Positions 40,324-49,793 of a stretch of DNA of 64,000 bases are shown in pieces. The first letter of the stretch is position 1. Every line of letters begins with the position of its first letter. This DNA comes from Rosistilla oblonga (GTDB lineage: Bacteria > Planctomycetota > Planctomycetia > Pirellulales > Pirellulaceae), in the NCBI RefSeq assembly GCF_007751715.1, contig NZ_CP036292.1:7186513-7250512 (forward strand). The letters are read 5' to 3'. The position numbers were made by a program, and so were the translations under genes. The notes under the pieces were generated by a model that was given only the letters and a program-made list of their open reading frames with translations, made no database searches and was not told the DNA's origin.

Positions 40324-41484
40324 ATGTCATCCGTTGGCAAACTAGCGCTATCTTGCCTTTGCCTGCTGGGCACTGTAACGATTCTGCATGCCCACTTTAA
40401 TCTAGGCATGTTCGATCGGCCGCAACACATCGCCGGAGACGAGAATGGGGCGGTTCGGAAGTCATTGCGAGTTGGTCATCTGCCGGTGACCTGCCATCTG
40501 ACCTGTCCGGTCACCAGCTGGGTCAGCAAGCATTCGCAGCAGCATTCGGAATTCGTTTCGTGGCGGTACACCAGCTGGCCAGCGATGACCGAAGACATCG
40601 ACGCGGGGAATCTCGACGCCGCCTTCATCCTGGCTCCGCTTGCGATGGTGATGCAGCGTCAGGGAACGCCGGTCAAGATCGTCCACCTGGGGCATCGCGA
40701 CGGCACGGCGATCGTCGTTAATAAAGACTCACCCTACAAAACGTTTGCCGATCTTCGCGGCAAGCGGATCGCGATTCCGCATCGCTATTCGAACCAACGC
40801 ATCCTGATCGAAAAACTGAAAGATGAGTTCGGGTTGACGAATGCCGAGATCACGCTGATCGATTACCCGCCGCCGGAGATGCCTGCCGGTTTGAAATCGG
40901 GGCAGTTCGAAGCCTACATCGTCGGCGAACCGTTTGCCGCCAAAGCAGAGATGGACGGCTTCGGCCGCGTCCTCTACTTCACCAAAGATATCTGGCCCAA
41001 CTTTATCTCCTGTGTCTTGGTCGTGACCGAGCGGTTGATCGAGCGCGACCCGGAACTTGTTACCGAACTGGTGCAGGGAATATCGGCATCGGGAAAGTGG
41101 ATCGACCAAGGGGACGATCGCTTGATGGCCGGTCTGGCTGTCGAAGGAACGCCGTCGGCCGATGGCGATGCGATTCCCGAACAGTTCGGCCGCTCGCCGC
41201 GGATGCAGGCCGCCTGGATCGCCGCCCGGCAAGAATATTACAACCAAGATCCCGAGCTACTAAAGTTTGTCCTGACGCGTCCCTTGGACCGCGTCAGTTA
41301 CAGCCGCTTGGATCTGGCCAGAGAAGATTTTGCCGAGATCCAAGATTACGCCCAACGGCTGGGCTTCTTCAGCTTTCGCCCCGTGACAGCCGACGATCCG
41401 TTTGGATTCGACGACTACTGCGACCCATCGTTTGAGCAATCGGGAATGTGGTCGCTGCCGCTGGAATCCGAGGAGCCGCAGTGA
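40324..41484 (+). CDS. ABC transporter substrate-binding protein (NMT1/SsuA/NrtA-like)
   Basis: 386 residues. A signal-like N-terminus (LALSCLCLLGTVTILHAHF) precedes a type II periplasmic binding fold: SLRVGHLPVTCHLTCPV, WPAMTEDIDAGNLDAAFIL, FADLRGKRIAIPHRYSNQ and GEPFAAKAEMDGFGRVLY. The fold matches aliphatic sulfonate, nitrate and related importers. Ligand identity is unresolved. The TGA overlaps the permease ATG at 41484, so the importer genes are coupled. There is no good Shine-Dalgarno before ATG 40324. Confidence 0.85.
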   Translation: MSSVGKLALSCLCLLGTVTILHAHFNLGMFDRPQHIAGDENGAVRKSLRVGHLPVTCHLTCPVTSWVSKHSQQHSEFVSWRYTSWPAMTEDIDAGNLDAAFILAPLAMVMQRQGTPVKIVHLGHRDGTAIVVNKDSPYKTFADLRGKRIAIPHRYSNQRILIEKLKDEFGLTNAEITLIDYPPPEMPAGLKSGQFEAYIVGEPFAAKAEMDGFGRVLYFTKDIWPNFISCVLVVTERLIERDPELVTELVQGISASGKWIDQGDDRLMAGLAVEGTPSADGDAIPEQFGRSPRMQAAWIAARQEYYNQDPELLKFVLTRPLDRVSYSRLDLAREDFAEIQDYAQRLGFFSFRPVTADDPFGFDDYCDPSFEQSGMWSLPLESEEPQ

Positions 41485-42257
41485 TGCTTGCACGCAAGAT
41501 TCTGCTGGGCACTCTGGGGATCGGGATCTTCCTGTTGATCTGGCATCTGGCGACGCTGGGGAACAGCCGGACCGATGTTCCCGGGCCTTGGTTGGCGTTC
41601 AACGGGCTGATCGAACTGGCCGGGCAAGGCGTGTTGTGGCGGTACGTGATCGCTTCGGTCTTCCGCGTCGCTTGGGGATTTTTCCTGGCCGCGATCGTTG
41701 GTATTCCGTTGGGCCTGGCGATCGGTTGGTCGCTGTGGATTCGCGAGTTGTTGAATCCGTTGGTTCAAGCGTTGCGGCCGATCTCGCCGATCGCATGGCT
41801 GCCGATTGCAGTGTTGGTCTTTGGCGGAGTGCAATGGTGGGAACCAAGCGATCTGGCGGCGATCTTCTTGATCTTCCTGGCGTCGTTGTTTCCAATCGTT
41901 ACCGCCGCGACATCGTCGGTCGGTGCGATCGATGAAAAGTATTTGCGAGCCGCCGAGAACTTTGGCGTTCGCGGGTTGCCGCTGCTGCGATTGGTGATCC
42001 TGCCCGCCGCGCTGCCTCAGATTTTGACGGGCCTGCGATTGGCGATGGGGATCGCCTGGGTCGTCGTCGTGGCGGCGGAGATGTTGGGCGTTCAATCGGG
42101 GCTAGGGTTTCAGATCAACGATTCGCGGAACAACCTCCGCTACGATTTTGTCGTCGCTGCAATGTTGGTGATTTCGGTGATCGGGATGCTGTTGGATGCC
42201 GCGATGTCGCGGATCGAACGGACATCATTGGCACGCACCGGGATGGCAAGACGATGA
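41484..42257 (+). CDS. ABC transporter permease (SsuC/NrtB-like)
   Basis: 257 residues with six predicted membrane helices. The cytoplasmic EAA-type loop YLRAAENFGVRGLPLLRLVILPAALP contacts the ATPase. GMAWVVVVAAEMLGV-like residues (AMGIAWVVVVAAEMLG) and an SGLGFQINDSRN turn are typical of the BPD permease family of nitrate/sulfonate/taurine importers. ATG 41484 has GAGGAG at 41470-41475; GTG 41481 is an alternative. It overlaps both neighbours. Confidence 0.92.
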   Translation: MLARKILLGTLGIGIFLLIWHLATLGNSRTDVPGPWLAFNGLIELAGQGVLWRYVIASVFRVAWGFFLAAIVGIPLGLAIGWSLWIRELLNPLVQALRPISPIAWLPIAVLVFGGVQWWEPSDLAAIFLIFLASLFPIVTAATSSVGAIDEKYLRAAENFGVRGLPLLRLVILPAALPQILTGLRLAMGIAWVVVVAAEMLGVQSGLGFQINDSRNNLRYDFVVAAMLVISVIGMLLDAAMSRIERTSLARTGMARR

Positions 42258-43033
42258 CCCAACCAACACCCAAGATCGAACTTCGCGATCTGCAACTGGA
42301 ATACAGCGGCCGCGATGGGGCTGTGATGCCGGTGCTGCAATCGATCGACCTGACGGTCCGCGAGGGAGAGTTCATCTGCATCGTCGGCCCTTCGGGTTGC
42401 GGCAAGTCGACGTTGTTGAACATCGCCTGCGGATTCCTGCAACCGACTCGCGGTCAAGTCTTGATCGACGGCACGGTGGTCCAGCGTCCCGATCGGCGCC
42501 GCGTCTTTATCTTCCAGAACAACGCCGTCTTCCCGTGGCTGACCGTCCAGCAGAACATCGGATTTGGTCTGTTGGATCAATCGCCAAAAGAGCGCGACGA
42601 AGCGGTCCGGCATTACACCGAGATGGTCGGATTGACCGGTTTCGAACAGGCCTATCCCCGCGAACTCTCCGGCGGAATGAACCAACGGGTCGAGATCGCA
42701 AGGGCATTGGCTGCCGATCCCGATGTGCTGTACATGGACGAGCCGTTGGGTGCGCTCGACTTTTTGACCCGTCTGAAGATGCGGACCGATCTGGTCGAGA
42801 TCTGGCGGCGGACGCAGAAGACGATCCTATTCGTAACGCACGACGTCGAGGAATCGGTGCAATTAGCCGACCGCGTCGTTGTGATGAGTCCACGGCCGGC
42901 GGAGATCCGCGCGATTCTCGACGTCGACCTGCCGCGTCCCCGCAACCTCGACTCTCCCGAATACCTCGCGATCCGCGACAAGATCTTCCGCACGATGGGG
43001 CTGGACCATTCGGGAATGCAAGCCGAAGCGTAA
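42254..43033 (+). CDS. ABC transporter ATP-binding protein (SsuB/NrtD-like)
   Basis: 259 residues. Motifs are Walker A GPSGCGKSTLL, Q-loop FIFQNNAVFPWLTV, signature LSGGMNQRVEIARAL, Walker B VLYMDEPLGALD and switch His in LFVTHDVEESVQLADRV. This composition is the nitrate/sulfonate/taurine ATPase type. It begins in an ATGA overlap with the permease. The three-gene importer lies directly convergent with the arylsulfatase. Confidence 0.94.
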   Translation: MTQPTPKIELRDLQLEYSGRDGAVMPVLQSIDLTVREGEFICIVGPSGCGKSTLLNIACGFLQPTRGQVLIDGTVVQRPDRRRVFIFQNNAVFPWLTVQQNIGFGLLDQSPKERDEAVRHYTEMVGLTGFEQAYPRELSGGMNQRVEIARALAADPDVLYMDEPLGALDFLTRLKMRTDLVEIWRRTQKTILFVTHDVEESVQLADRVVVMSPRPAEIRAILDVDLPRPRNLDSPEYLAIRDKIFRTMGLDHSGMQAEA

Positions 43034-43090
43034 GACCGCAAAATCGCAGCGATCTCACCCCCGGCCGATTCATCGGATAACTCGCTCGTC

Positions 43091-43132
43091 CCCAATACGC
43101 CAGGTCCCCGCGAACAGGTCCTGGCGCTTGGG
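43091..43132. terminator. Hairpin between the importer operon and the arylsulfatase gene
   Basis: CCCAA and CGCCAGG (43091-43104) pair with CCTGGCG and TTGGG (43120-43132), leaving a small internal mismatch and a 15-base loop. It lies 57 bp past the importer stop and 12 bp before the arylsulfatase stop, fitting a bidirectional terminator. Confidence 0.65.
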
Positions 43133-43143
43133 TTGGACGTCGG

Positions 43144-45735
43144 CTACTCGCTAGCCTTGTTGTTCCGCTGAGCCGCTTCGAGCTTGCGGATGTCTGCAGG
43201 ACTCAAGTTGGGCCGCTGCAGTTCCAACGTCAGCTTGTTCAGCTTGCCGGTGAACTCAAAGGGCGTTTTGTAATCTTTGTCATCGACCGGCGTGCCGGTG
43301 TCCGATCCGATATCAAACGTTTCGTCCCATTGCAGAATCAGTGGAATCGTATGGGGCAGCTTGCCGGTGGCGACTTCCTTGCCATCGACTTTGAGGACGC
43401 CGATTCCGCTTTGCCCAATACCGCTGAGGTTGTTGAACGCCAATGTCCCCATCCCCATTCCGTCGTAAGTGAATTCGAACTCCAACACGTGCTTGCCGGG
43501 AGCGAGCGCGTCGGGTCCTTCCCAACGCTGGCGTTTCAGATCGACAAGGTTCCACAGAAAGACCGGCTTGCCTTTAAGTAGGTAGAAGCCGTAGCCACCG
43601 AATCGGCCGCCCGATGTCAGCAGCATCCCTTCGGCACCATTTTCTGGGACTTCGATATCGGCGGTGATCGAATACGAACAATTGATCAGTACCGGCGAAT
43701 CGCCTTGTGGGACGCCCGTCATCGGCTGCGTGTAGGTGAACTCGGTCCGCCCGGCGGTGATGTTCGGACGGGGCGCGACCAACCGGGTCGCCACGGTGGC
43801 GTCCAATGGAAGCACTTGGTACTTGCGAGCTTCCTCCAGGAACAACGCCTTCAACTCTTCCAGCTTTTCCGGATGCTCGGCGGCGATATCGTTGCTCTGC
43901 GTCCAGTCTTTGGTCAGGTCAAATAGTTCCCATGTGACGTTGTTGACGGGATCTTGATTGACAGCGCCCACGATTTCCCATGGCGGACGGACGACCTTTG
44001 TGCTGGCCATCCAACCCTCATGATAGATCGCGTGATCTCCCATCATTTCGAAGTATTGCGTCTTGTGCGTCGAGGGCGCGTTGGCGTTTGATTCGTCGAA
44101 CGTGTAGGCAAAGCTGACGCCTTCGATCGGCTTTTGCGGGATGCCATCAACTTCTTCGGGAGCCGCGATGCCAGCCGTTTCCAGGATCGTTGGTACGACG
44201 TCGATCACGTGATGGAACTGGTGCCGAATCCCGCCTGCATCTTTGATCTTCGCTGGCCACGAAACGCACATACCCTGGCGAACGCCGCCCAGATGCGAAG
44301 CAACCTGCTTGGTCCAACTGTAAGGCGTGCAGAACGACCACGACCATGGCACAGCCATGTGATTGTAGGTCTGATCCGAACCCCAGACGTCGTAGAACTT
44401 CTCCAGTTGCAGCTCGACAGGAACTTCGACTCCGTTAAACGCAGCGACTTCGTTCGGCGTGCCAACCTGAGTTCCTTCGACACTGCCGCCGTTGTCGCCA
44501 CTGATGTAGATAATCAGCGTGTCGTCCAGTTTGCCCATATCTTCGACGGCTTGAATGACGCGGCCGATTTCATGGTCGGTGTAGGCCAGGTAGGCGGCGT
44601 AGACTTCGACTTGGCGAATGAACAGCTTCTTCTCGTCGGCAGTCAATTCGTCCCAATGCTTCAACAGATCATCGGGCCATGGCGTCAGCTTGGCATCCGC
44701 CGGGATCACTCCCAACTTCTTCTGGTTGGCGAAAATCGTTTTGCGAAGTTCGTTCCAGCCCTCGTCGAAGAGATGCATGTCGCTGATCTTCTCGATCCAC
44801 TCAGGCGTCGCGTGATGAGGTGCGTGCGTGCCGCCGGGGACGTAATAACAGAAGAACGGTTTGGTCGGATCGATCTGATTCAGTTGGTTCAGTTTCGCGA
44901 TCGCGTCGTCCGCTTGCGCGGTCGTCAGGTTCCACTCGGGATTGTCGACATAAGGATAGATGGGAGTTGTCTGACGGTACAGATTCGGTTGCCACTGGCT
45001 CGTATCTCCACCGACAAACCCGTAGAAATAGTCGAATCCCATGCCGATCGGCCATTGGTCAAACGGGCCGACTTGGCTCGCTTGGAACGTGGGAACATTG
45101 TGATCCTTGCCGAACCATGACGTGCTGTAGCCATTGTCTTTGAGGATTCGGCCGATCGTGGCTTTGTCCTTTTCGATAATGCTGTTGTAGCCGGGGAAGC
45201 CGGTCGATTGCTCGGAGATCACACCGAAGCCGGCGGAGTGATGGTTGCGACCGGTGATCAACGCAGCCCGAGTTGGCGAGCAGAGCGATGTCGAATGGAA
45301 CTGCGTATAACGCAGGCCGGCTTTGCCGATTCGATCCAACGCGGGCGTTGGGATGACGCCGCCAAAGGTGCTTGGTGCGCCAAATCCGACGTCGTCGGTC
45401 ATGATCAACAACACGTTGGGAGCTTCTTTGGGAGGCACGATCCGCGGTGCCCACCACGCCTTCGACTGAGCCGCGTTGTCTTTGATCTTTCCGCCAAACT
45501 TCTCCGCCGGAGCGGGCAATTGTTTGCCATCGATCGTAGTCGTCGCCGCGGGAGAACCAAGTTCACCGATGACTTGTGGAACAAATGCCGACTTGGCGGT
45601 GCCAGCGTTTGAGCCGCCGCGACCGGCCGCCGGCGGAGAACCATCTTGAGACCAGCCCGGACTGGTCATGACCATTCCGACAACAAACACGGGGAACAAA
45701 CGCCTAGACACGGCGCGCAAGCAATTCTTGTTCAT
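43144..45735 (-). CDS. Large secreted arylsulfatase
   Basis: 863 residues. A signal peptide (LFPVFVVGMVMTSPGWSQ) precedes the sulfatase fold, which opens with NVLLIMTDDVGFGAPSTFGG. The formylglycine motif CSPTRAALITGR has the Cys that is converted to FGly, so this should be an active type I sulfatase. Further motifs are FWFGKDHN-like (SWFGKDHNVP) and YISGDNGG. The C-terminal third (about residues 640-863) is a beta-rich extension ending in a charged tail, longer than in compact arylsulfatases. No FGly-generating enzyme gene is in the window. It may release sulfate from algal or aromatic sulfate esters. Confidence 0.93.
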   Translation of the reverse strand: MNKNCLRAVSRRLFPVFVVGMVMTSPGWSQDGSPPAAGRGGSNAGTAKSAFVPQVIGELGSPAATTTIDGKQLPAPAEKFGGKIKDNAAQSKAWWAPRIVPPKEAPNVLLIMTDDVGFGAPSTFGGVIPTPALDRIGKAGLRYTQFHSTSLCSPTRAALITGRNHHSAGFGVISEQSTGFPGYNSIIEKDKATIGRILKDNGYSTSWFGKDHNVPTFQASQVGPFDQWPIGMGFDYFYGFVGGDTSQWQPNLYRQTTPIYPYVDNPEWNLTTAQADDAIAKLNQLNQIDPTKPFFCYYVPGGTHAPHHATPEWIEKISDMHLFDEGWNELRKTIFANQKKLGVIPADAKLTPWPDDLLKHWDELTADEKKLFIRQVEVYAAYLAYTDHEIGRVIQAVEDMGKLDDTLIIYISGDNGGSVEGTQVGTPNEVAAFNGVEVPVELQLEKFYDVWGSDQTYNHMAVPWSWSFCTPYSWTKQVASHLGGVRQGMCVSWPAKIKDAGGIRHQFHHVIDVVPTILETAGIAAPEEVDGIPQKPIEGVSFAYTFDESNANAPSTHKTQYFEMMGDHAIYHEGWMASTKVVRPPWEIVGAVNQDPVNNVTWELFDLTKDWTQSNDIAAEHPEKLEELKALFLEEARKYQVLPLDATVATRLVAPRPNITAGRTEFTYTQPMTGVPQGDSPVLINCSYSITADIEVPENGAEGMLLTSGGRFGGYGFYLLKGKPVFLWNLVDLKRQRWEGPDALAPGKHVLEFEFTYDGMGMGTLAFNNLSGIGQSGIGVLKVDGKEVATGKLPHTIPLILQWDETFDIGSDTGTPVDDKDYKTPFEFTGKLNKLTLELQRPNLSPADIRKLEAAQRNNKASE

Positions 45736-46093
45736 GATGAGATCTTTCTACTGAAATAGGTGACGCGAATCCGGCCAGATTGTAGCGGACAGGCTAACAG
45801 AATCGCCAGCATTCTCCCCATCTTTATATAGATTTCACCTCGACCTTGTTAGCACCCTTGATAGGTGACAGGACGAATCCGAGCGTCCAATGGAAGCGTC
45901 AGAAAAGAAGGTAACGCGACGCGTCAACGAGAGCTTCACACTGCTCCACGCAGCCGCCTTGGGTTACCAACGATCTAGCGAGATGCCGTTGGTAGATGTA
46001 GAAGACCGCTTGGAATCGCGGGCAGATGCGGCGATACGATCGATTGGGATCAGTGGCTCAACGCGCGCGGTGGCTTGCGTTTCGCGGACTCGA
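45736..46093. other. Spacer between arylsulfatase promoter side and sigma factor stop
   Basis: About 360 bases. An AT-rich stretch (45815-45840, CTTTATATAG within it) is a plausible promoter for the arylsulfatase, 75-100 bases upstream of its ATG. A + strand frame from 45890 runs into the sigma factor gene on the other strand. It lacks family features, so it is not called. Confidence 0.4.
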
Positions 46094-46732
46094 TCAATCC
46101 CCAGCCAGCTCTGGAAAAACCTCTTCGTCGAGGTTCATACGTTTGACTAGGGTACGAACCCGTAGCAGAAAGTCGCTCTTGTAATTGGCGACTTGTTGTT
46201 CGTTGAGATTCAATTCCTCAGCGACTTGCTTGTTGCCGACGCCGCGGACGAACAGAAGTTCCAGACATCGCAGCTTCTTCCAATCGCCGCGTTGTTTCCA
46301 ATGTTTGATTTGCGATTCGAGAGCCTCCCGAACTGCGGTCTCCTCCAGATTCCGCCGCTCGCCGCTGCGGGCGATCGAGCTGGCCGGGCGGGCTGTCCCG
46401 GCGAGATCCCACGATCCCTGCGATCCGGTGGCGGAGAAGGAGATCGCCGGTCGACGCCCCTCGCGACGCAAGTGATCGGTCAATTTGTAGGCGCAGATCG
46501 AAAACAGATAACTCTCCAACGGCCGCGCCCCGTCGTAGTTCGGCAGGCTGGTCAGGAAGCCGATAAACGCTTCCTGCACGATATCTTCGCTGGCCGCCCG
46601 GTTCCGAATCCGACTCTCCGCAAACGCCAACAACCGGCCTTCGTAGCGATCGATCAGATCCTCCCACGCCCGCTGGTCTCCCTCGCGAATGCGACTCACG
46701 AGCAGCGAATTGGCTTGGGTTTCGGACATCAT
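46094..46732 (-). CDS. ECF-type RNA polymerase sigma factor
   Basis: 212 residues. The sigma2 region is EDLIDRYEGRLLAFAESRI with EDIVQEAFIGFLTSLP (the conserved core-binding and -10 recognition region). The sigma4 HTH is NKQVAEELNLNEQQVANYKSDF. Between them lies a longer than usual linker (about residues 95-135, rich in Arg, Ser and Ala). It is the last gene of a five-gene operon that includes a Ser/Thr kinase and an FHA-like protein, so its activity may be set by phosphorylation rather than by a classic anti-sigma. The start is ATG 46732, with 46729 equivalent. Confidence 0.9.
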   Translation of the reverse strand: MMSETQANSLLVSRIREGDQRAWEDLIDRYEGRLLAFAESRIRNRAASEDIVQEAFIGFLTSLPNYDGARPLESYLFSICAYKLTDHLRREGRRPAISFSATGSQGSWDLAGTARPASSIARSGERRNLEETAVREALESQIKHWKQRGDWKKLRCLELLFVRGVGNKQVAEELNLNEQQVANYKSDFLLRVRTLVKRMNLDEEVFPELAGD

Positions 46733-46814
46733 CAAACTTAGGTTTTAGGATCGAAGGAAGAGTAGGGCGTTGCGGCGAATCGTTCGACAATCGCGATGCC
46801 GTGCGGCGACGGTT

Positions 46815-47555
46815 TTATGCCAACGCGGTTTTGTCGTCGTGTCCTACTTTGGACCGCGGCGAGATCGATTTTAGCAGCACCGTCAGTCCCGACAGCCCCA
46901 CCAAAGCCAAGGCGGCCAACACGCCGAGCCCTTTCAATCGCTGGCCAACTTCCAAGGCCTGCCATTGTTGCGTGATCTCGGAATGGAAGTCGTCGTCCAA
47001 AACCAAGACGCTCGCGTGTTGGAACATCTCTCCGGTGCTGGTCGTCAGTTTGCCGTTGTAGGTCCGATCGGGATCGACCAGCCCCGACGCGATCTGTTCG
47101 GCCGGCACGGCGATCTTCTCGCCCGCTCCCGGAAAACCAAGGGCTTGATCGATGTAAGCGATCAACGCGATCTTCTGCTGTTGCAGCAAGCTCTCGCGAC
47201 TCGAATCGGCCGACAAACTAGGGACCGATTGGACGACCAGTTCAGCCCAGTCGTCGCCGATCTTATCGGGTTGATCGACCCACATCGGTCGGTCTTCGGG
47301 ATAGATCGGGTAGTCGAGCGGAGCGGTGGAAAGTTCGTGAGGCTGCGAATCGTCTTCGCTCGGCTCGACCTTCGATTCTGGCTTTTCCTCCAGCTTCGAA
47401 TCCGATTTCTCATCGGCCGCCGCTTCGACTTTCGACAACTCCTTCGGCTCGTCCGCTTCGTCGGCGATGCCGCTCGACGCGACGCCCATGACAAAGCCAA
47501 ACACCGTTGCCAACAGCAGAGCGAGGTAGGGCGATTTCGTTTTTGATATCAACAT
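46815..47555 (-). CDS. Single-pass membrane protein with acidic N-terminal linker, unknown function
   Basis: 246 residues. A signal sequence (SPYLALLLATVFGFVMGVASSG) is followed by a Glu/Lys/Ser-rich linker (residues 30-75) and a soluble domain around DYPIYPEDRPMWVDQPDKIG. A membrane helix near the C-terminus (GLGVLAALALVGLSGLTVLL) and a short basic tail (KSISPRSK) complete it, so the bulk faces the periplasm. No family is recognised. It lies between the kinase (82 bp gap) and the sigma factor (82 bp gap). It could be an envelope sensor or a sigma-regulating anchor, which is inference. The start is placed at ATG 47555 because the signal begins there; the frame is open to 47645. Confidence 0.8.
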   Translation of the reverse strand: MLISKTKSPYLALLLATVFGFVMGVASSGIADEADEPKELSKVEAAADEKSDSKLEEKPESKVEPSEDDSQPHELSTAPLDYPIYPEDRPMWVDQPDKIGDDWAELVVQSVPSLSADSSRESLLQQQKIALIAYIDQALGFPGAGEKIAVPAEQIASGLVDPDRTYNGKLTTSTGEMFQHASVLVLDDDFHSEITQQWQALEVGQRLKGLGVLAALALVGLSGLTVLLKSISPRSKVGHDDKTALA

Positions 47556-47637
47556 GGCTCTTTGAGCTCCTGACGTTTTTTCAATCACAACACCGATCGA
47601 AGACGACGATTCACGAAGGGACGTGAAGCGGTTGCCA

Positions 47638-49767
47638 TCACGCACCGTGAACCCGCGCGATTCGGTGGGCGGGGTTTTTCCAAACCGCTGCCATCTGGAT
47701 GGCGATCACCATCGCGGCGGCGGTCAGCATGCCCCAAGGTTGTGGCACGGGGATCACTTGGTTGACCAACCAGGCGACAACGACAACAACCGCGATCGAC
47801 CAGATACTCATCCGGCGAGCTCGCAGCGGATCAGCCGCTCGCCACCAGCGAGCCAGGAAAAAGATCGCTGCGAAGTGAGCCATCATCGCTGGCAACAGGA
47901 TCTCACCCGACCCGGAATACATGTGACGGGGCAGATCCAGCGCGACGCGGTCCAGGTCAAACCCCGAATCCATCGGGATCATCAACCCGCGTCCCAAGCC
48001 ATACGCGATCGCGCCAACCACCGCTCCCACGCCCAATTGAACGATGCGTCGCGGCAGCCCTTCGGCTTCGTCGCTCTCCCACGCTTTGCCCAAGCCCAGC
48101 ATCAACCAAGCGCCGGCAAGCGCCGTCGCCGCCCCCCAAGCAAAAGGAGCGATCGCACGGGCTCCGCCATCTCCTTCGGCGATGCCAAACATCGTCGCCA
48201 CCCAGCCCAAAACACCCAGCACGATCAACGCGGTTGCCCAGGATTCGGTCAGTTCCGCGGCGCGGGTGCGAAGCGATTTGTCAGCCAATTCGCGGCGGGC
48301 CATCATCCGCCACTGCTGCCGCGTCGGCGTCATCTGCTGTCGCCGCTGGGCGTTGACAGCTGCCGCATGCGCCGCGGCATAACTGGGCTGTCGTTGATTG
48401 GTTAAGACCATCGTGCGAATCACGTAATACGGAATATAGAGCATCGCCAACAGCGACAGCATTGGCAGCAACCAGGCGGAGTTCATCAACAGGATCACCA
48501 CCGCAACGACGACAACGATCAAGCGTCCCAACGGGTTGGCACTGCGATCGTGCCACCAATGATTCAGATCGTGAGCGCTCTTGTGTACAGCAAAGGCAAG
48601 CGGTTCACTCGGCGCCTTCTTCGCGTTATGGACCGGCCCGGAGTTCATCGCCGGTCCGGCAGCGTTGTTCCGTGGATTGTTTTGTTGTGCGTAGTGAGGC
48701 GTCGCCGGGTCGGAAATCAATTCGGCAAGGATCGGCCGTGCGTGCGCGTCGGGATCGAGTTGGGCGAGTCCATGTTTATCGAGCAACATCCCCAGCGGTT
48801 CCAACAACTCGGCGACGCTCTTCTGTCGCGCTTCGGGATTCTTTTGCAACGCCTTGGCGATCACGCCGCGGAAGGGCGGTTCGACCTGCGACAGATCGGG
48901 ATCGCTGGTCAAGTGCTTCATGATGATCTCGTGAGACGATTCGCCATTGAAGGGAACGTCTCCGGTCAACAGTTCGAACAGGATGATCCCAAGGGCGTAG
49001 ATGTCGATCTCTTTGCCATACTCTCCGCGACCGATCTCCGGTGCCATGTAGTGGAACGTGCCAACGCTTTCGGTGTTGCCACCGCGTCGCGAACAGGAGA
49101 TGAACTTGCTGAGACCATAGTCGCCGATCTTGAAGATCCCTTCGTCGTCGAAGATGTTTCCAGGTTTGAGATCGCGGTGCACGATCCCATGATCGTGCAG
49201 GTAAGCGACACCGGCGGCGAGATCGCCGAACCAACGCAGGGCTTGCTCGCGAGGGAGACCTTGGCGGTGGCGATCGAGTTCGTCGCGAAGGGTCGCACCG
49301 GCGACATACTCCATCAAGATCCAAGCCTGATCGTTGTCGTCGTACTTCACGTCGTACAGCGCGACCAGATTGGGATGCTTCAGATTCATGCAGTGACCGA
49401 CGCCACGCAGCTCGATATCCAGGTTGCGTTGGACCCGCTTCAGAGCGACTTCTTTGCCCGCACCGCTGACAGCGAAATAGACCTCACCAAATCCGCCTAC
49501 ACCGATCCCACGCTTGATCGTGTATCCCTTTAAGGGTTGGTCGCCGGTGGCGTAGGTGAATTTCATCGTTAAACCTGTTTTCCGCAAATCCTCGTCGGCC
49601 AGCGGATTGGGAGCATATCGCGTCGATTCTATTTTATCTGCTAATGCGGGCATCGCGTTAAGTTCCTTATCGGACAGCGTCGTTGCAGCACCGATGTGCG
49701 CCGAGCCATCGGAAGTTGGGTCCGAGTTAACAGGCCGGATCGATTCGCGTTTAGGGCGCCAAAACAT
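47638..49767 (-). CDS. Membrane-integrated Ser/Thr protein kinase (Hanks type)
   Basis: 709 residues. The kinase domain (about 80-345) has an intact glycine loop GVGGFGEV (89-96), beta3 Lys110 in EVALKRV, catalytic VHRDLKPGN and GTFHYMAPE. DFG is replaced by DYG (IGDYGLSK), a tolerated change. After a linker, several hydrophobic segments follow: LIVVVVAVVILLMNSAWLLP, LLAMLYIPYYVIRTM, an ALIVLGVLGWVATMFGIA stretch and more to the C-terminus. The C-terminal half is therefore a polytopic membrane domain rather than a PASTA-type sensor. It probably signals from the envelope to the ECF sigma factor in the same operon. FHA protein substrates or readers are encoded immediately upstream. Confidence 0.92.
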   Translation of the reverse strand: MFWRPKRESIRPVNSDPTSDGSAHIGAATTLSDKELNAMPALADKIESTRYAPNPLADEDLRKTGLTMKFTYATGDQPLKGYTIKRGIGVGGFGEVYFAVSGAGKEVALKRVQRNLDIELRGVGHCMNLKHPNLVALYDVKYDDNDQAWILMEYVAGATLRDELDRHRQGLPREQALRWFGDLAAGVAYLHDHGIVHRDLKPGNIFDDEGIFKIGDYGLSKFISCSRRGGNTESVGTFHYMAPEIGRGEYGKEIDIYALGIILFELLTGDVPFNGESSHEIIMKHLTSDPDLSQVEPPFRGVIAKALQKNPEARQKSVAELLEPLGMLLDKHGLAQLDPDAHARPILAELISDPATPHYAQQNNPRNNAAGPAMNSGPVHNAKKAPSEPLAFAVHKSAHDLNHWWHDRSANPLGRLIVVVVAVVILLMNSAWLLPMLSLLAMLYIPYYVIRTMVLTNQRQPSYAAAHAAAVNAQRRQQMTPTRQQWRMMARRELADKSLRTRAAELTESWATALIVLGVLGWVATMFGIAEGDGGARAIAPFAWGAATALAGAWLMLGLGKAWESDEAEGLPRRIVQLGVGAVVGAIAYGLGRGLMIPMDSGFDLDRVALDLPRHMYSGSGEILLPAMMAHFAAIFFLARWWRAADPLRARRMSIWSIAVVVVVAWLVNQVIPVPQPWGMLTAAAMVIAIQMAAVWKNPAHRIARVHGA

Positions 49768-49793
49768 TCAAATCGTCTCGTTTTTCGTGCTTT

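Noticed and set aside
45890..46150. 86-residue + strand frame before the sigma factor stop
   Set aside because: It overlaps the sigma gene antisense, has no Shine-Dalgarno and no recognisable features, so translation is unsupported.
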